Part shown: piece by piece, positions 18,516-29,066 of the stretch
Numbering within the stretch: the first letter of the stretch is position 1
How the letters are laid out: each line of letters starts with the position of its first letter
From: an uncultured Paracoccus sp.
Lineage (GTDB): Bacteria; Pseudomonadota; Alphaproteobacteria; Rhodobacterales; Rhodobacteraceae
Reading direction: 5' to 3'
DNA length: 47,555 bases
NCBI GenBank assembly: GCA_934533075.1
Contig: CAKTBJ010000022.1
Span: 1 to 47,555, forward strand
Made by a program: the position numbers and the translations under genes
The notes under the pieces: generated by a model
The model's input: only the letters and a program-made list of their open reading frames with translations
The model's database searches: none
Told to the model about the DNA's origin: nothing

Positions 18516-19424
18516 ATGGCCAACCTGACCAATCTTCCGGCTCCCAGCCCCGAACAGGGCCTGAACCGCTATCTTCAGGAAATCCGCAAGTTCCCGCTGC
18601 TGGAACCGGAGGAAGAATACATGCTGGCCAAACGCTGGGCCGATCACGAGGACAGCGAGGCCGCCCACAAGCTGGTGACCAGCCACCTGCGGCTGGCCGC
18701 CAAGATCGCGATGGGCTATCGCGGCTATGGCCTGCCGCAGGCCGAGGTGATCTCGGAGGCCAATGTCGGCCTGATGCAGGCGGTCAAGCGGTTCGACCCC
18801 GAGCGCGGCTTCCGGCTGGCCACCTATGCCATGTGGTGGATCCGGGCCTCGATCCAGGAATATATCCTGCGCTCGTGGTCGCTGGTGAAGATGGGCACGA
18901 CCTCGGCCCAGAAGAAGCTGTTCTTCAACCTGCGCAAGGCCAAGAACCGCATCGGCGCGCTGGAGGACGGCGACCTGCGTCCCGAAAACGTCGCCCGCAT
19001 CGCCCATGACCTGAACGTGACCGAGCAGGAGGTGGTGGACATGAACCGCCGCCTGTCCGGCTCCGACGCCTCGCTGAACGCGCAGATGGGCGCCGGCGAG
19101 GGCGAGACCGGCGCGCAATGGCAGGACTGGCTGGCCGACGAGGATGCCGACCAGGCCGAGGCCTATGCCGAGGCCGACGAGCTGGAGGTGCGCCGGTCGC
19201 TGCTGTCGTCGGCGATGGAGGGCCTGAACGAGCGCGAGCGCGACATCCTGGCCGAGCGCCGCCTGCGCGACGAGCCTTTGACGCTGGAGGAGCTTTCCGC
19301 CCGCTATGGCGTCTCGCGCGAGCGCATCCGCCAGATCGAGGTGCGGGCGTTCGAGAAATTGCAGGATCGCATGCGCGACCTCGCCCGCGACCAGGGCATG
19401 ACGGTGCCGGCGGGCGGGGCGTAG
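18516..19424 (+). CDS. rpoH: RNA polymerase heat-shock sigma factor RpoH (sigma-32)
   Basis: A 302-residue group 3 sigma-70-family factor directing transcription of heat-shock genes. Region 2 is intact (LVTSHLRLAAKIAMGYRGYGLP, DLISEANVGLM-like EVISEANVGLMQAVKRFDP, then GFRLATYAMWWIRASIQEYILR), the RpoH box QKKLFFNLRKAK follows, and region 4.2 is LTLEELSARYGVSRERIRQIE. A strong AAGGAGG precedes ATG 18516. Its own heat-shock-type target promoter lies at hsp20 in this window. A second rpoH may exist elsewhere, as in many alphaproteobacteria. Confidence 0.97.
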   Translation: MANLTNLPAPSPEQGLNRYLQEIRKFPLLEPEEEYMLAKRWADHEDSEAAHKLVTSHLRLAAKIAMGYRGYGLPQAEVISEANVGLMQAVKRFDPERGFRLATYAMWWIRASIQEYILRSWSLVKMGTTSAQKKLFFNLRKAKNRIGALEDGDLRPENVARIAHDLNVTEQEVVDMNRRLSGSDASLNAQMGAGEGETGAQWQDWLADEDADQAEAYAEADELEVRRSLLSSAMEGLNERERDILAERRLRDEPLTLEELSARYGVSRERIRQIEVRAFEKLQDRMRDLARDQGMTVPAGGA

Positions 19425-19838
19425 CGCGGACCGGCAGGCCGCCTCCCGTCACGCCCGACGCCTTCGCCAGCCCGACGATGCCACCCTTCTCCGCATCACC
19501 ATCCGGTGATCGCGGCGATGGCCGGACGCCGTCTCATCGTGGCGCCAGCTCGCCCCGCCCCGAAAGCCGAGGCCGTGCCGGGCTGCCCGCGACACGCCCC
19601 TTCGGAATGCCGCAGCGGCCAGCCCCACGCAGGCGCGCATCCCTGCCGCATCGACGGCCGGGCAAGCGCCGCACTTCGGCGGACCGAACCCGCGCCGCCG
19701 CAGGGCAAGGCGGCGCAAGCCGCCATCCCCGCGCCCGCCTGCGCATCAGGAGGGCTTGCCCCGCAAGCCGGCTGCGGCGACATTGACACAAAGCGGCCCG
19801 AATGAGCGGCCCGGACAACAGGGGAGAGCAGGCGCGCG
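19425..19838. other. Intergenic region downstream of rpoH
   Basis: No gene is supported. Open frames on both strands are Arg/Ala-rich without domains. A short inverted repeat GGCGG/CCGCC occurs near 19710-19725; no T-run marks a terminator. Confidence 0.45.
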
Positions 19839-21041
19839 ATGACGGCCCTGGCGCAATATCAGCGGCTGGAAGCGGTCGGTCTCTGGCAGCCGGCCGGCGG
19901 TGCCCCCCCGCGCGAGGTGGTCGTGTCCTTCGGACAGGCGACGCTGGTCCTCAGCGATCCCGGCACCGAGACGCCGCTGACGCACTGGTCGCTGCCGGCC
20001 GTGACCAACCTGACCCCCGGCCGCCATCCCGCCATCTATGCCCCCGGCCCGCCGGAGGGCGAGGAGACCCCGGCCGAGACCCTGACCATCGCCGAGCCGG
20101 ACATGATCGACGCCATCGCCCGCGTCCATCGCGCCATCGACGCCGCCCTGCCGCATCCCGGCCGGCTGCGCAGGCGGCTGTCGCTGGGCTTTGCCGCGGC
20201 GGCGCTGGCGGCGGCGGCCTGGTTCCTGCCCGGCTGGATCGTCCATCACACCATCCGCATCGCCCCGCTGGCCCAGCGCACCGTGGTCGGCGAGGCGGTT
20301 CTGGCCGACCTCACCCGCATCACCGGCCCCGCCTGCCACCGCCCGGCGGGCGACACGGTGCTGGCCCGGTTGGCCGACCGCCTCACCCCCGCCCTGGGCA
20401 CCGAGGGTCCCAACACCAACGCCGACCTGCAACGCCTGAAACTGTATGTCCTGCCCGGCGGGATCCGCGGCGCCGTGGCGCTGCCGGGCGGCATCGTGCT
20501 GATCGCGCCCGACCTGCTGGGCGTCGCCGCCGAGCCTGTCCCGGAACCGGCCGCGGACCTCGGCCCGGAACCGGACTGGAGCAGCCTGACCTCCGCCCGC
20601 CCGCGACCGCGCCCGCCGCGCCGCGCCGCGCCGGTGGCCACGCGCTCCGATCCCGGTCCCGACATCCTCGCCGGCGAGATCCTCGCCGCCCTGCAAGCCG
20701 CCGCCGAGTCCGATCCGCTGGCGCCGATCCTCGCCCATGCCGGCGCCTGGCCCAGCCTGTCGCTGCTGGTGCGCGGCCGGATCGACGCCGATGCGGTGGG
20801 CGGCTACGGCCTCGGCCTGATCGCCTCGCCCCCCGCGCCGCCGCAGGACAGCGATGCTCTGCTGGCCCGCTTCGCCGCCATTTCGCTGCCCTCGACCCCC
20901 TATGCGCGGCAGGGCGACCCCTCCGCGCCGCTGACGCTGGCGCTGATCGAGGGCGACCCGATCCGCGGCCAGCCCGCCCCGCGCGGCATCCTCAGCGAAA
21001 GCGAGTGGGAGGCATTGCGGGAAATCTGCCAGCGCCCATAG
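19839..21041 (+). CDS. M48-like membrane protein lacking a visible HExxH
   Basis: A 400-residue protein. One transmembrane helix (~109-130, LSLGFAAAALAAAAWFLPGW) is followed by LKLYVLPGGIRGAVALPGGIVLIAPDLL, the sequence that precedes the zinc helix in M48 metalloproteases. No HExxH follows: the matching stretch reads PDILAGEILAALQAAAESDP. Its C-terminal part (PSTPYARQGDP, GILSESEWEALREIC) resembles proteins encoded beside rpoH in Rhodobacterales. A structural or pseudo-protease role is plausible; function unknown. ATG 19839 has GGGGAGAGCAGG upstream. Confidence 0.65.
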   Translation: MTALAQYQRLEAVGLWQPAGGAPPREVVVSFGQATLVLSDPGTETPLTHWSLPAVTNLTPGRHPAIYAPGPPEGEETPAETLTIAEPDMIDAIARVHRAIDAALPHPGRLRRRLSLGFAAAALAAAAWFLPGWIVHHTIRIAPLAQRTVVGEAVLADLTRITGPACHRPAGDTVLARLADRLTPALGTEGPNTNADLQRLKLYVLPGGIRGAVALPGGIVLIAPDLLGVAAEPVPEPAADLGPEPDWSSLTSARPRPRPPRRAAPVATRSDPGPDILAGEILAALQAAAESDPLAPILAHAGAWPSLSLLVRGRIDADAVGGYGLGLIASPPAPPQDSDALLARFAAISLPSTPYARQGDPSAPLTLALIEGDPIRGQPAPRGILSESEWEALREICQRP

Positions 21042-21096
21042 AGGACCTTCGCCGGCGCAGGCCGGGCTGCCGCCGCCCCTCGCGCCCCGCGCCTGG

Positions 21097-22116
21097 TCAT
21101 CGCGGCACGATCCCGTCGAACCCCGCCGCACGCAGCCGGTCATGGGCGCGGACGATGGCCTCGCGCCCCTCGAACGGGCCGGCCATGACAAGAATGCCCG
21201 CGCCGCCCGCCACCCGCCCTTGCGCCACCGGCAGCCCCAGCGCGGCGATGCGGTCGAACAGGCTCCGCGCCGCGACCGGATCGGCCTGAAGGCCCAGTTG
21301 CAGATAGCGGGCACCGGCCGGGATCATCGCCGCATCCAGCGCCGCCGCCTTCCGCGCCGGGGCAACGCCGGCGGGGCGAACGGGCGCGGCCCCGCCGCGC
21401 AAGTCAGCAGCGGCAGCCGGCCGCACCCGGAGCGGCCGGGCCGGCGGAGCGAGGCCGGGCGGTGCCGCGGGCGGCATGCTCCCGGACGCTCCGGCGGGGG
21501 ACGGCCGGTCGATCCGGTCGGCAGCCGCCTCCCCCCGTTCCACAAGCCGCGCTGCCGGGCGCAGGGCGGCGGCGATCGGCTGCGGGGCCGCGCCGGGGCA
21601 GAAGCCGCGGCTGGGATCGCTGCCCGGCACGGCATCCGCCCCGCCCTGCTGCCCCAACAGCGCGCAAAGCCGGGCATTGGGGCGGTTGTCGGCCACCACC
21701 GCCCGCGCCGCCATCCCCTCGGCGGACATCGCCAGCTGGATCGAGTCCAGCGCGGGATGCCGCAATTTCGGCGGATCGGGCACCGGCACAGGCGGCAGGA
21801 AATCGCCGGGACGCAGCCCCTCGGCCATTGTGACCAGCAGCCGCGCCTCGGCCTCCGGCACGCCGGGCGGCAAGGGCAGGTCGGAGGTGCGCGGCGGCGC
21901 TTCCGGCAGGGGTGTCGGCGGATAGCCGCAATCCGGGCCGCCATCGGGCAACAGCCGGGGAAGCCAGTCGGGACCGGCCCGTTCCCGCACGCAGCCGGCG
22001 GCGTCGATGAACAAGGTCCCGCGAAAATCGGGCGGCGGCACCTGTGCCAGCGCCGGCAGCGGCACCAGCCACCACAGCGCCATCACCAACCGCCAGATGC
22101 ACAAGTTTCCGGGCAT
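21097..22116 (-). CDS. SPOR-domain exported protein
   Basis: A 339-residue protein. A signal peptide (IWRLVMALWWLVPLPALAQ) is followed by a Pro/Ala-rich middle. The C-terminal SPOR domain (~268-339: RYLQLGLQADPVAARSLFDRIAALG through IVRAHDRLRAAGFDGIV) binds denuded peptidoglycan glycan strands, typically at the septum. ATG 22116 is used; a GTG at 22125 is also in frame, and the ATG before ALWWLVP is an alternative. It is separate from its neighbours and its partner is unknown. Confidence 0.82.
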   Translation of the reverse strand: MPGNLCIWRLVMALWWLVPLPALAQVPPPDFRGTLFIDAAGCVRERAGPDWLPRLLPDGGPDCGYPPTPLPEAPPRTSDLPLPPGVPEAEARLLVTMAEGLRPGDFLPPVPVPDPPKLRHPALDSIQLAMSAEGMAARAVVADNRPNARLCALLGQQGGADAVPGSDPSRGFCPGAAPQPIAAALRPAARLVERGEAAADRIDRPSPAGASGSMPPAAPPGLAPPARPLRVRPAAAADLRGGAAPVRPAGVAPARKAAALDAAMIPAGARYLQLGLQADPVAARSLFDRIAALGLPVAQGRVAGGAGILVMAGPFEGREAIVRAHDRLRAAGFDGIVPR

Positions 22117-22186
22117 TGCCGCCACCCCGAGGACCGATTCCCCCGACTCCTAGCAGGCAAACCATGAACGCCGGGTAAACAGGCGC

Positions 22187-22819
22187 CTATTTCGTGCCGA
22201 ACATTCGGTCGCCGGCATCGCCCAGACCCGGAACGATATAGCCGTGACCGTTCAGCCGCTCGTCCAGCGCGGCGGTCACGACGGGCACGTCGGGATGGGC
22301 CTCGCGCATGCGCGCCACCCCCTCGGGCGCGGCCAGAAGGCACAGGAATCGCAGGTTTTTCGCCCCCTTGCGCTTCAGTTGATCCACCGCCGCCACCGCC
22401 GAGTTCCCGGTGGCCAGCATCGGATCGACCACGATCACCATGCGCGCGTCCAGCGCATCGGGCAGCTTGCTGTAATACTCCACGGGTTGCAGCGTCTCGG
22501 GGTCGCGGTAAAGCCCGATGAAGCCCACCCGCGCCGCCGGAATCAGCTCCAGAATGCCGTCCAGCAGCCCGTTCCCCGCCCGCAGGATCGAGACCAGCGC
22601 CAGCTTTTTCCCTTCCAGAACCGGCGCCTGCATGGGCGCGACCGGGGTCTCGATCGCGGTCAGGGTCAGTTCCAGCTCGCGCGTGACCTCATAGGCCAGC
22701 AGCAGGCTGATCTCGCGCAGCAGGCGCCGGAAGCCGGCCGTCGAGGTCGATTTCTCGCGCATCAGGGTCAGCTTGTGCTGGACCAGGGGATGCGTGACGA
22801 TGGTCAGGTGCTGGCTCAT
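22187..22819 (-). CDS. upp: Uracil phosphoribosyltransferase
   Basis: A 210-residue enzyme converting uracil and PRPP to [22 protein letters not shown] at the N-terminus is the Upp signature, with [18 protein letters not shown], the PRPP loop [20 protein letters not shown], and [17 protein letters not shown] at the C-terminus. ATG 22819 overlaps the add TGA as ATGA. Last of the cdd-deoA-deoB-add-upp operon. Confidence 0.97.
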   Translation of the reverse strand: MSQHLTIVTHPLVQHKLTLMREKSTSTAGFRRLLREISLLLAYEVTRELELTLTAIETPVAPMQAPVLEGKKLALVSILRAGNGLLDGILELIPAARVGFIGLYRDPETLQPVEYYSKLPDALDARMVIVVDPMLATGNSAVAAVDQLKRKGAKNLRFLCLLAAPEGVARMREAHPDVPVVTAALDERLNGHGYIVPGLGDAGDRMFGTK

Positions 22820-23805
22820 GCGGCGGTCCCCGTCTCAAGGTGTCGGATCAGGCGGGCGCGGGTGGCGCCGTCGCAGAAGGCGCCCTCCGCCGCCCAGAGG
22901 TTCATCTGGCGGAACTCGGCCTCGGCCCAGCCGAAGGCATCGGCGAGGCGGTCATATTCCCCCGCAAGATCAACGCCGAAGAAGGGCGGATCGTCGGTCG
23001 AGACGCAGACCCGGCACCCCGCGTCCAGCAGCCGCGCGATGGGATGCGCGGCCATGTCGGGATACAGCCCCAGCGCGAGGTTCGAGCCGGGGCAGACCTC
23101 CAGCAGCACCCCGCGCGCGGCGAGGTCGCGGGTCAGCGCGGCATCCTCGACGGCACGCACGCCGTGGCCGATGCGGGTGACGCCCAGGGCCAGCGCCTCG
23201 CGGATGCTGTCGGGACCGCCCCATTCGCCGGCATGGCAGGTCAGGCCCAGCCCCGCCTCGCGCGCGCAGTCGAAGGACCACGCGAAATCGGTGGCTTTGC
23301 CGACAGTCTCCGCCCCGCCCATGCCGAAGCCGGCGACCCAGGCGGTGCCATCCGCCGCGCCGGTCTCGGCCGCGCAGAGCGCCGTTCGGCGGGCGCGCTC
23401 GGGACCGAAATGGCGGATGCAGGTCAGGACGGCGCGGCTGTCCACGCCTTGCCGGCGCAGGTCGGCGGCGGCCTCCTCCATCGCGCCCAGATAGTCGCGC
23501 CATGCCGAAAGATCGCCGCCGCCGCAGAATTCGGGCGAAACGAACAATTCCACATAGATCGCCCCCTGTTCGCCCGCGTTCTCAAGGACGTGGCGGGTCA
23601 GGGCGGCATAGTCGGCGGGGGTCTCGATCAGGGCGCTGGCGGCCTCGTAGCAGCGCAGGAAGCCCTCGAAGCCGTCATAGCGATAGGCGCCGGCCTCGTC
23701 GAAGACCGGCGGCAGGTCGCGGCGCTTGCGCTGCGCCAAACCCCGGACGAAACCGGGCTGCGCGGCGCCTTCCAGATGCAGGTGAAGCTCCAGTTTCGGG
23801 GTCAC
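22816..23805 (-). CDS. add: Adenosine deaminase
   Basis: A 329-residue zinc enzyme deaminating adenosine or deoxyadenosine. The metal and active-site blocks are LHLHLEGA (~6-13), [11 protein letters not shown] (~188-198), [20 protein letters not shown] and [12 protein letters not shown] 23805 overlaps the deoB stop as GTGA; no ATG lies in front of the conserved start. It sits between deoB and upp with overlaps on both sides. Confidence 0.95.
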   Translation of the reverse strand: MTPKLELHLHLEGAAQPGFVRGLAQRKRRDLPPVFDEAGAYRYDGFEGFLRCYEAASALIETPADYAALTRHVLENAGEQGAIYVELFVSPEFCGGGDLSAWRDYLGAMEEAAADLRRQGVDSRAVLTCIRHFGPERARRTALCAAETGAADGTAWVAGFGMGGAETVGKATDFAWSFDCAREAGLGLTCHAGEWGGPDSIREALALGVTRIGHGVRAVEDAALTRDLAARGVLLEVCPGSNLALGLYPDMAAHPIARLLDAGCRVCVSTDDPPFFGVDLAGEYDRLADAFGWAEAEFRQMNLWAAEGAFCDGATRARLIRHLETGTAA

Positions 23806-24977
23806 AGGAAGGGGGTTCCTTTCGCAAGCCGCAGGCCCAGATGCGCGGCGACCGAGGCGCCCACATCCGCGAACCCCACCTGCCCGATGGCGCGGGCGCC
23901 GGTGCCCCAGCCCAGCACCGGCACCCGTTCGCGCGTGTGGTCGGTGCCGGGCCAGGTCGGGTCGTTGCCGTGGTCGGCGGTAAAGATGGCAAGGTCTCCG
24001 GGCCGCAGGCGGGCGATCAGGGCGCCGGCCACGATATCGAACCATTCCAATGCCCTGGCATAGCCCTCCACATCGCGGCGGTGGCCCCAGAGGCTGTCGA
24101 ACTCGACGAAATTGGCGAAGGTCAGGCTGCCGTCCCCGGCCTCGTCGGCCAGCCGTAGCAGGTGGGCGGCGAGGTCGGCATCCGACTTGCCCTTGTGCAG
24201 ATGCGCGATGCCGCGATGGGAAAAGATGTCGCCGATCTTGCCGATGGCATGGGTGACGCGGCCCGCGCCCGCCGCCACGTCCAGCAGCGTCGGCGCCGGC
24301 GGGGCGATGGCCCAGTCGCGGCGGTTGGGGGTGCGCAGAAAAGCCCCCGGCACGCCAAGGAAAGGCCGCGCGATCACCCGCCCCACGCGCAGCGCATGGA
24401 CCTGCGGGGCGATGGCGGCGCAAAGATCGTGCAGCCGTTGCAGGCCGAACGCCTCCTCATGCGCGGCGATCTGCACCACGCTGTCGGCGGAGGTGTAGAC
24501 GATAGGCCAGCCGCTGCGCAGATGCTCGGCCCCCAGACGCGCGAGAATGTCGGTGCCGGAGGCATGGCAGTCGCCGAGAATCCCCTCCGTGCCAGCGGCT
24601 TGCGCGATGGCCGCCGAGAGGGCGGCAGGCAGGGCGGGCTGCTGGTCGGGGAAGGTGGTCCATTGCCAGGGCACCGGCACCCCGGCCAGTTCCCAGTGCC
24701 CGGTCGGGGTGTCCTTGCCCCGCGATTCCTCGGTCGCCGCACCCCACAGCCCTTCGGGCCGCGCCCCCAGCCCCGGCGCGCTTGCACCCGAGGCCAGTTC
24801 CACCGCCGCGCCCAGCCCCAGCCGGTCCAGATGCGGCATGTGCAGCGGGCGGGCGGCGGCGATATGGGCGACGGTGTTGGCGCCCGTGTCCGGGTGGGTG
24901 CCGTTGAAGAAGGCGCCCGCGTCGGGCGCGCCGCCGATACCCACCGAATCCATGACGATCAGGAAGGCGCGGCTCAT
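23802..24977 (-). CDS. deoB: Phosphopentomutase DeoB
   Basis: A 391-residue manganese-dependent mutase converting ribose/deoxyribose 1-phosphate to 5-phosphate. MDSVGIGGAPDA (~9-20) carries the metal-binding Asp, DTGANTVAHIA the phosphothreonine region, and VEFDSLWGHRRDVEGYA plus ADHGNDPTWPGTDHTRE the second metal site. ATG 24977 overlaps the deoA stop as ATGA. Confidence 0.96.
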   Translation of the reverse strand: MSRAFLIVMDSVGIGGAPDAGAFFNGTHPDTGANTVAHIAAARPLHMPHLDRLGLGAAVELASGASAPGLGARPEGLWGAATEESRGKDTPTGHWELAGVPVPWQWTTFPDQQPALPAALSAAIAQAAGTEGILGDCHASGTDILARLGAEHLRSGWPIVYTSADSVVQIAAHEEAFGLQRLHDLCAAIAPQVHALRVGRVIARPFLGVPGAFLRTPNRRDWAIAPPAPTLLDVAAGAGRVTHAIGKIGDIFSHRGIAHLHKGKSDADLAAHLLRLADEAGDGSLTFANFVEFDSLWGHRRDVEGYARALEWFDIVAGALIARLRPGDLAIFTADHGNDPTWPGTDHTRERVPVLGWGTGARAIGQVGFADVGASVAAHLGLRLAKGTPFL

Positions 24978-26266
24978 GCGGTGATCCTTTCGAGGACAAG
25001 CGGCGGGGGCGCCACGGGATCGGGCGACAGGCGGATGGCCTTGCGCAGGGCGGCGGCCGCCGCCTCGGCTTCGGTGGCATTGCGGGCGTGGATGGTGATC
25101 GGGGCGGCCTGCGCCCCGACATGCGGCAGGCCGGTCAGGCCGGTGCGGTGGTCGATGGCGTCGCTTTGCCGCAGCCGGCCGGCGCCCAGATGCACGGCGG
25201 CCTCGCCGATGGCGCGGGTGTCGATGGCGGCCACGAAGCCGGCCGGGAAGGTCACGTCCAGACGCAGCGGCGCCGGGGGCAGATAGGTGTCCAGACGCCC
25301 GATCAGGTCCGCCGGCCCGCCCAGGGCCGCGACCATGCGGGCGAACCGCTCCGCCGCGCTTCCATCGTCCAGGGTCGCCGCGATGCGGGCCGCGCCGGTC
25401 CCCGCATCCGGCGCCAGACCGGCAAGCGCCAAGGCCTCGCCCCCCAAGGCGCAGGTCAGGCTGCGCAGCCGCGCCGGTCCCTGCCCCGCCAGCATGGCCA
25501 CGCAATCGCGCAACTCCAGCGCGTTGCCGGCGGTGGGCGCAAGGGGGCTGTCCATATCGGTGATCAGCGCCACAGTGCGGCAGCCGGCACCATTCGCCGC
25601 CGATACCAGGGCCTGCGCCAGCGCCCACGCGGCCCCCATATCCGCCATGAACGCCCCGCTGCCGCATTTCACGTCCAGCACCAGCGCCTCGATGCCTTCC
25701 GCCAGCTTCTTCGACAGGATCGAGGCGGTGATCAGGTCGATACTCTCGACCGTCGCCGTCACGTCGCGGATGGCGTAAAGCCTCCGGTCGGCGGGGGCGA
25801 GGTCGGCGCCGGCCCCCACGATGGCGCAACCGGCCGCGCGCAGCGCCCGGTCCAGCGTGGCGCGGTCGGGGTCGGTGCGATAGCCGGGAATGGCCTCCAT
25901 CTTGTCCAGCGTGCCGCCGGTATGGCCCAGGCCGCGCCCCGAGATCATCGGCACGAACGCCCCGCAGGCCGCCAGAGCCGGCGCCAGCACCAGCGAGGTG
26001 CAATCCCCCACCCCGCCCGTCGAATGCTTGTCGATCACCGGACCGGGCAGGTCCCAGTCCAGCACAACCCCGGAATCGCGCATGGCCTCGGTCAGCGCCA
26101 CCCGCCCGGCCGCGTCCAGCCCGCGCAGCAGCACCGCCATCGCGAAGGCCCCGGCCTGCGCATCCTCGACCGCGCCCGAGGCCAGCCCGCGCGCGAACCA
26201 CGCCGCCGCCGGCGCCGGCAGGCCGCGCCCGTCGCGCAGCCCGGCAATGATCGAACGCGCGTCCAC
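24974..26266 (-). CDS. deoA: Thymidine phosphorylase DeoA
   Basis: A 430-residue enzyme cleaving thymidine or deoxyuridine with phosphate to give deoxyribose 1-phosphate. Key blocks are VIDKHSTGGVGDCTSLVLAP (~76-95, phosphate/substrate site) and SGRGLGHTGGTLDKMEAIPGY (~108-128), followed by AILSKKLAEGIEALVLDVK-like sequence. GTG 26266 starts immediately after the cdd TGA (TGAGTG). Length is normal. Confidence 0.96.
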   Translation of the reverse strand: MDARSIIAGLRDGRGLPAPAAAWFARGLASGAVEDAQAGAFAMAVLLRGLDAAGRVALTEAMRDSGVVLDWDLPGPVIDKHSTGGVGDCTSLVLAPALAACGAFVPMISGRGLGHTGGTLDKMEAIPGYRTDPDRATLDRALRAAGCAIVGAGADLAPADRRLYAIRDVTATVESIDLITASILSKKLAEGIEALVLDVKCGSGAFMADMGAAWALAQALVSAANGAGCRTVALITDMDSPLAPTAGNALELRDCVAMLAGQGPARLRSLTCALGGEALALAGLAPDAGTGAARIAATLDDGSAAERFARMVAALGGPADLIGRLDTYLPPAPLRLDVTFPAGFVAAIDTRAIGEAAVHLGAGRLRQSDAIDHRTGLTGLPHVGAQAAPITIHARNATEAEAAAAALRKAIRLSPDPVAPPPLVLERITA

Positions 26267-26662
26267 TCAGTCCAGCCCCGCCATGTGGGACACGTCGAAG
26301 CGCCCCGGCAGCAGTTCCCCGATGGTGGTGGCCAGCGTGGCGCCGGACACCGTGGCCAGCAGCACCGGCGTATCGGGCGAACCGAATTCCGCCAGCTTCT
26401 GCCGGCAGCCGCCGCAGGGCGGGCATGGCGCGGGCGCATCGGCGATCACCGCGACCTCGACCAGCCGCGTCTCGCCCGCCGCCACCATCGCGGCGATGGC
26501 GCCGGCCTCGGCGCAGGTGCCTTCCGGGTAGGCCACGTTCTCGACATTGCAGCCGCTATAGACCGCGCCCGAGGCGCCGCGCACCGCCGCCCCCACCTTG
26601 AATCGCGAATAGGGCGCATAGGCGAACTCGCGCACCGCGCGCGCCGCATCCAGCAGGGCCAT
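26267..26662 (-). CDS. cdd: Cytidine deaminase
   Basis: A 131-residue zinc enzyme deaminating cytidine/deoxycytidine. APYSRFKVGAAV (~16-27), NVENVAYPEGTCAEAGAIAAM with the zinc Cys and catalytic Glu, and PCPPCGGCRQKLAEF with the other zinc cysteines are present. ATG 26662 is supported by AAGGAGG about 7 bases upstream (complement of CCTCCTT at 26669-26675). First gene of the nucleoside salvage operon. Confidence 0.96.
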   Translation of the reverse strand: MALLDAARAVREFAYAPYSRFKVGAAVRGASGAVYSGCNVENVAYPEGTCAEAGAIAAMVAAGETRLVEVAVIADAPAPCPPCGGCRQKLAEFGSPDTPVLLATVSGATLATTIGELLPGRFDVSHMAGLD

Positions 26663-26783
26663 GTGCAGACCTCCTTGACCGATCCGGCCCAGTTTCGCCC
26701 GCCCGTTCGTCCGGCGCAAGCAGGACAGGCTTGTTCGACGCCCGGTCAGCCTGTAACCGTTGAAAAAATGGAGGGGGGATCCG

Positions 26784-29066
26784 ATGGAAGAACGGCGTCA
26801 GGACAGCGCGCGCCAAAAGGCGCTGGATTATCACGAGTTCCCCCGCCCCGGCAAGCTGGAAATCCGCGCCACCAAGCCGCTGGCCAATGGCCGCGACCTG
26901 TCGCGCGCCTACTCCCCCGGCGTGGCCGAAGCCTGCATGGAGATCGTCGCCGACCCCGCCAACGCCGCCCGCTTCACCGCGCGCGGCAACCTGGTGGCGG
27001 TGGTCAGCAACGGCACCGCCGTGCTGGGCCTGGGCAATATCGGCCCGCTGGCCTCCAAGCCGGTGATGGAGGGCAAGGCGGTCCTGTTCAAGAAATTCGC
27101 CAATATCGACTGTTTCGACATCGAGCTGGCCCAGAACGACCCCGAGCGGCTGGCCGAGATCATCTGCGCGCTGGAACCCAGCTTCGGCGCCATCAACCTG
27201 GAGGACATCAAGGCCCCCGACTGCTTCATCGTGGAGCGGATCTGCCGCGAGCGGATGAACATCCCGGTCTTTCACGACGACCAGCACGGCACCGCCATCG
27301 TCGTGGGCGCGGCCGCGACCAACGCGCTGCGCATCGCCGGCAAGAATTTCGAGGACATCAAGATCGTCTCGACCGGCGGCGGCGCGGCCGGCATCGCCTG
27401 CCTGAACATGCTGCTGAAGCTGGGCGTGAAGCGTGAAAACATCTGGCTTTGCGACCTTCACGGCCTCGTCCACGAAGGCCGCGAGCTGGACATGAACCCG
27501 CAAAAGGCCGCCTATGCCCAGCGCAGCGACGCGCGCACGCTGGCCGAGGTGATCGACGGCGCCGACCTGTTCCTGGGCCTGTCCGGGCCGGGCGTGCTGA
27601 AGCCCGAGATGGTTGCCCGCATGGCGCCGGCGCCGATCATCTTCGCGCTGGCCAACCCGATGCCGGAAATCCTGCCCGAGGTCGCGCGCGAGGTCGCGCC
27701 AGACGCGATCATCGCCACTGGACGCAGCGACTACCCCAACCAGGTCAACAACGTGCTGTGCTTTCCCTTCATCTTCCGGGGGGCGCTGGACGTGGGGGCG
27801 ACGCAGATCAACGACGAGATGCAGATCGCCTGCATCGAGGGCATCGCGGCCCTGGCCCGCGCCACCACCAGCGCCGAGACCGCGATGGTCTATCGCGACG
27901 AGAAGCTGACCTTCGGCCGCGACTACCTGATCCCGAAGCCCTTCGACCCGCGCCTGATCGGCACCGTAGCCACCGCCGTGGCCCGCGCGGCGATGGAAAC
28001 CGGCGTGGCCACCCGGCCGCTGGAGGACATCGACGCCTACAAGCGCAAGCTGGACGGGTCGGTCTTCCGCTCGGCCATGATCATGCGGCCGGTGTTCCAG
28101 GCGGCGGCCTCGGCCACGCGGCGCATCGTCTTCGCCGAGGGCGAGGACGAGCGCGTGCTGCGCGCCGCCCATGCCATGCTGGAGGAAACCACCGATGTTC
28201 CCATCCTGATCGGCCGCCCCGATGTCATCGCCCGCCGGGCCGAGCGCGCCGGCCTGCCCATCCTGCCCGACCGCGACTTCGAGATCGTGAACCCCCAGCA
28301 CGACCCCCGCTATCGCGAATACTGGGAGGAGTATCACGCGCTGATGTCGCGGCGCGGGGTGACGCCGGACCTGGCGCGGGCGACGATGCGCACCAACACC
28401 ACCGCCATCGGCGCCGTGATGGTGCATCGCGGCGAGGCCGACAGCCTGATCGCCGGCACGTTCGGGCAATTCCACTGGCACCTGCGTTACGTCAAGGACG
28501 TGTTGGCGCGCGGCGGGCTGCGGCCGGTGGGGGCGCTGTCGCTGATGATCCTCGAAGACGGGCCGCTGTTCATCGCCGACACGCAGGTCCATCACGACCC
28601 GACCCCGCAGGATGTCATGGAGATCGCCATCGGCGCCGCCCGCCATGTCCGCCGCTTCGGGGTCGAGCCGCGGGTGGCGCTGTGCTCGCATTCGCAATTC
28701 GGCAATCTCGACACGCCGTCGGGGACCAAGATGCGCGAGGCGGTGGACCTGCTGGTGGCCTGCGAGGCCGATTTCATCTTCGACGGCGAGATGCATATCG
28801 ACGCGGCGCTGGACCCGGATGTGCGCGCCCGCCTGCTACCCGATTCCCGGCTGGGGACCGAGCCGGCGAACATCCTGCTGTTCGCGGGGACGGATGCGGC
28901 CTCGGGCGTGCGCAACATCCTGAAGACCAAGGCGAACGGGCTGGAGGTCGGGCCGATCCTGATGGGCATGGGCAACCGCGCGCATATCGTGAACCCCTCG
29001 ATCACCTCGCGCGGGCTGCTGAACATGTCCGCCATCGCCGGCACCCCGGTCGCGCATTACGGCTGA
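26784..29066 (+). CDS. maeB: NADP-dependent malic enzyme, long form with phosphotransacetylase-like domain
   Basis: A 760-residue enzyme making pyruvate, CO2 and NADPH from malate. The N-terminal malic enzyme domain (~1-430) has [30 protein letters not shown] and [16 protein letters not shown]-terminal domain (~431-760) is related to phosphotransacetylase ([27 protein letters not shown]) and is thought to regulate the enzyme. ATG 26784 has a very strong GGAGGGGGG at 26770-26778. Divergent from cdd and convergent with ackA, overlapping its end by 10 bases. Confidence 0.95.
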   Translation: MEERRQDSARQKALDYHEFPRPGKLEIRATKPLANGRDLSRAYSPGVAEACMEIVADPANAARFTARGNLVAVVSNGTAVLGLGNIGPLASKPVMEGKAVLFKKFANIDCFDIELAQNDPERLAEIICALEPSFGAINLEDIKAPDCFIVERICRERMNIPVFHDDQHGTAIVVGAAATNALRIAGKNFEDIKIVSTGGGAAGIACLNMLLKLGVKRENIWLCDLHGLVHEGRELDMNPQKAAYAQRSDARTLAEVIDGADLFLGLSGPGVLKPEMVARMAPAPIIFALANPMPEILPEVAREVAPDAIIATGRSDYPNQVNNVLCFPFIFRGALDVGATQINDEMQIACIEGIAALARATTSAETAMVYRDEKLTFGRDYLIPKPFDPRLIGTVATAVARAAMETGVATRPLEDIDAYKRKLDGSVFRSAMIMRPVFQAAASATRRIVFAEGEDERVLRAAHAMLEETTDVPILIGRPDVIARRAERAGLPILPDRDFEIVNPQHDPRYREYWEEYHALMSRRGVTPDLARATMRTNTTAIGAVMVHRGEADSLIAGTFGQFHWHLRYVKDVLARGGLRPVGALSLMILEDGPLFIADTQVHHDPTPQDVMEIAIGAARHVRRFGVEPRVALCSHSQFGNLDTPSGTKMREAVDLLVACEADFIFDGEMHIDAALDPDVRARLLPDSRLGTEPANILLFAGTDAASGVRNILKTKANGLEVGPILMGMGNRAHIVNPSITSRGLLNMSAIAGTPVAHYG

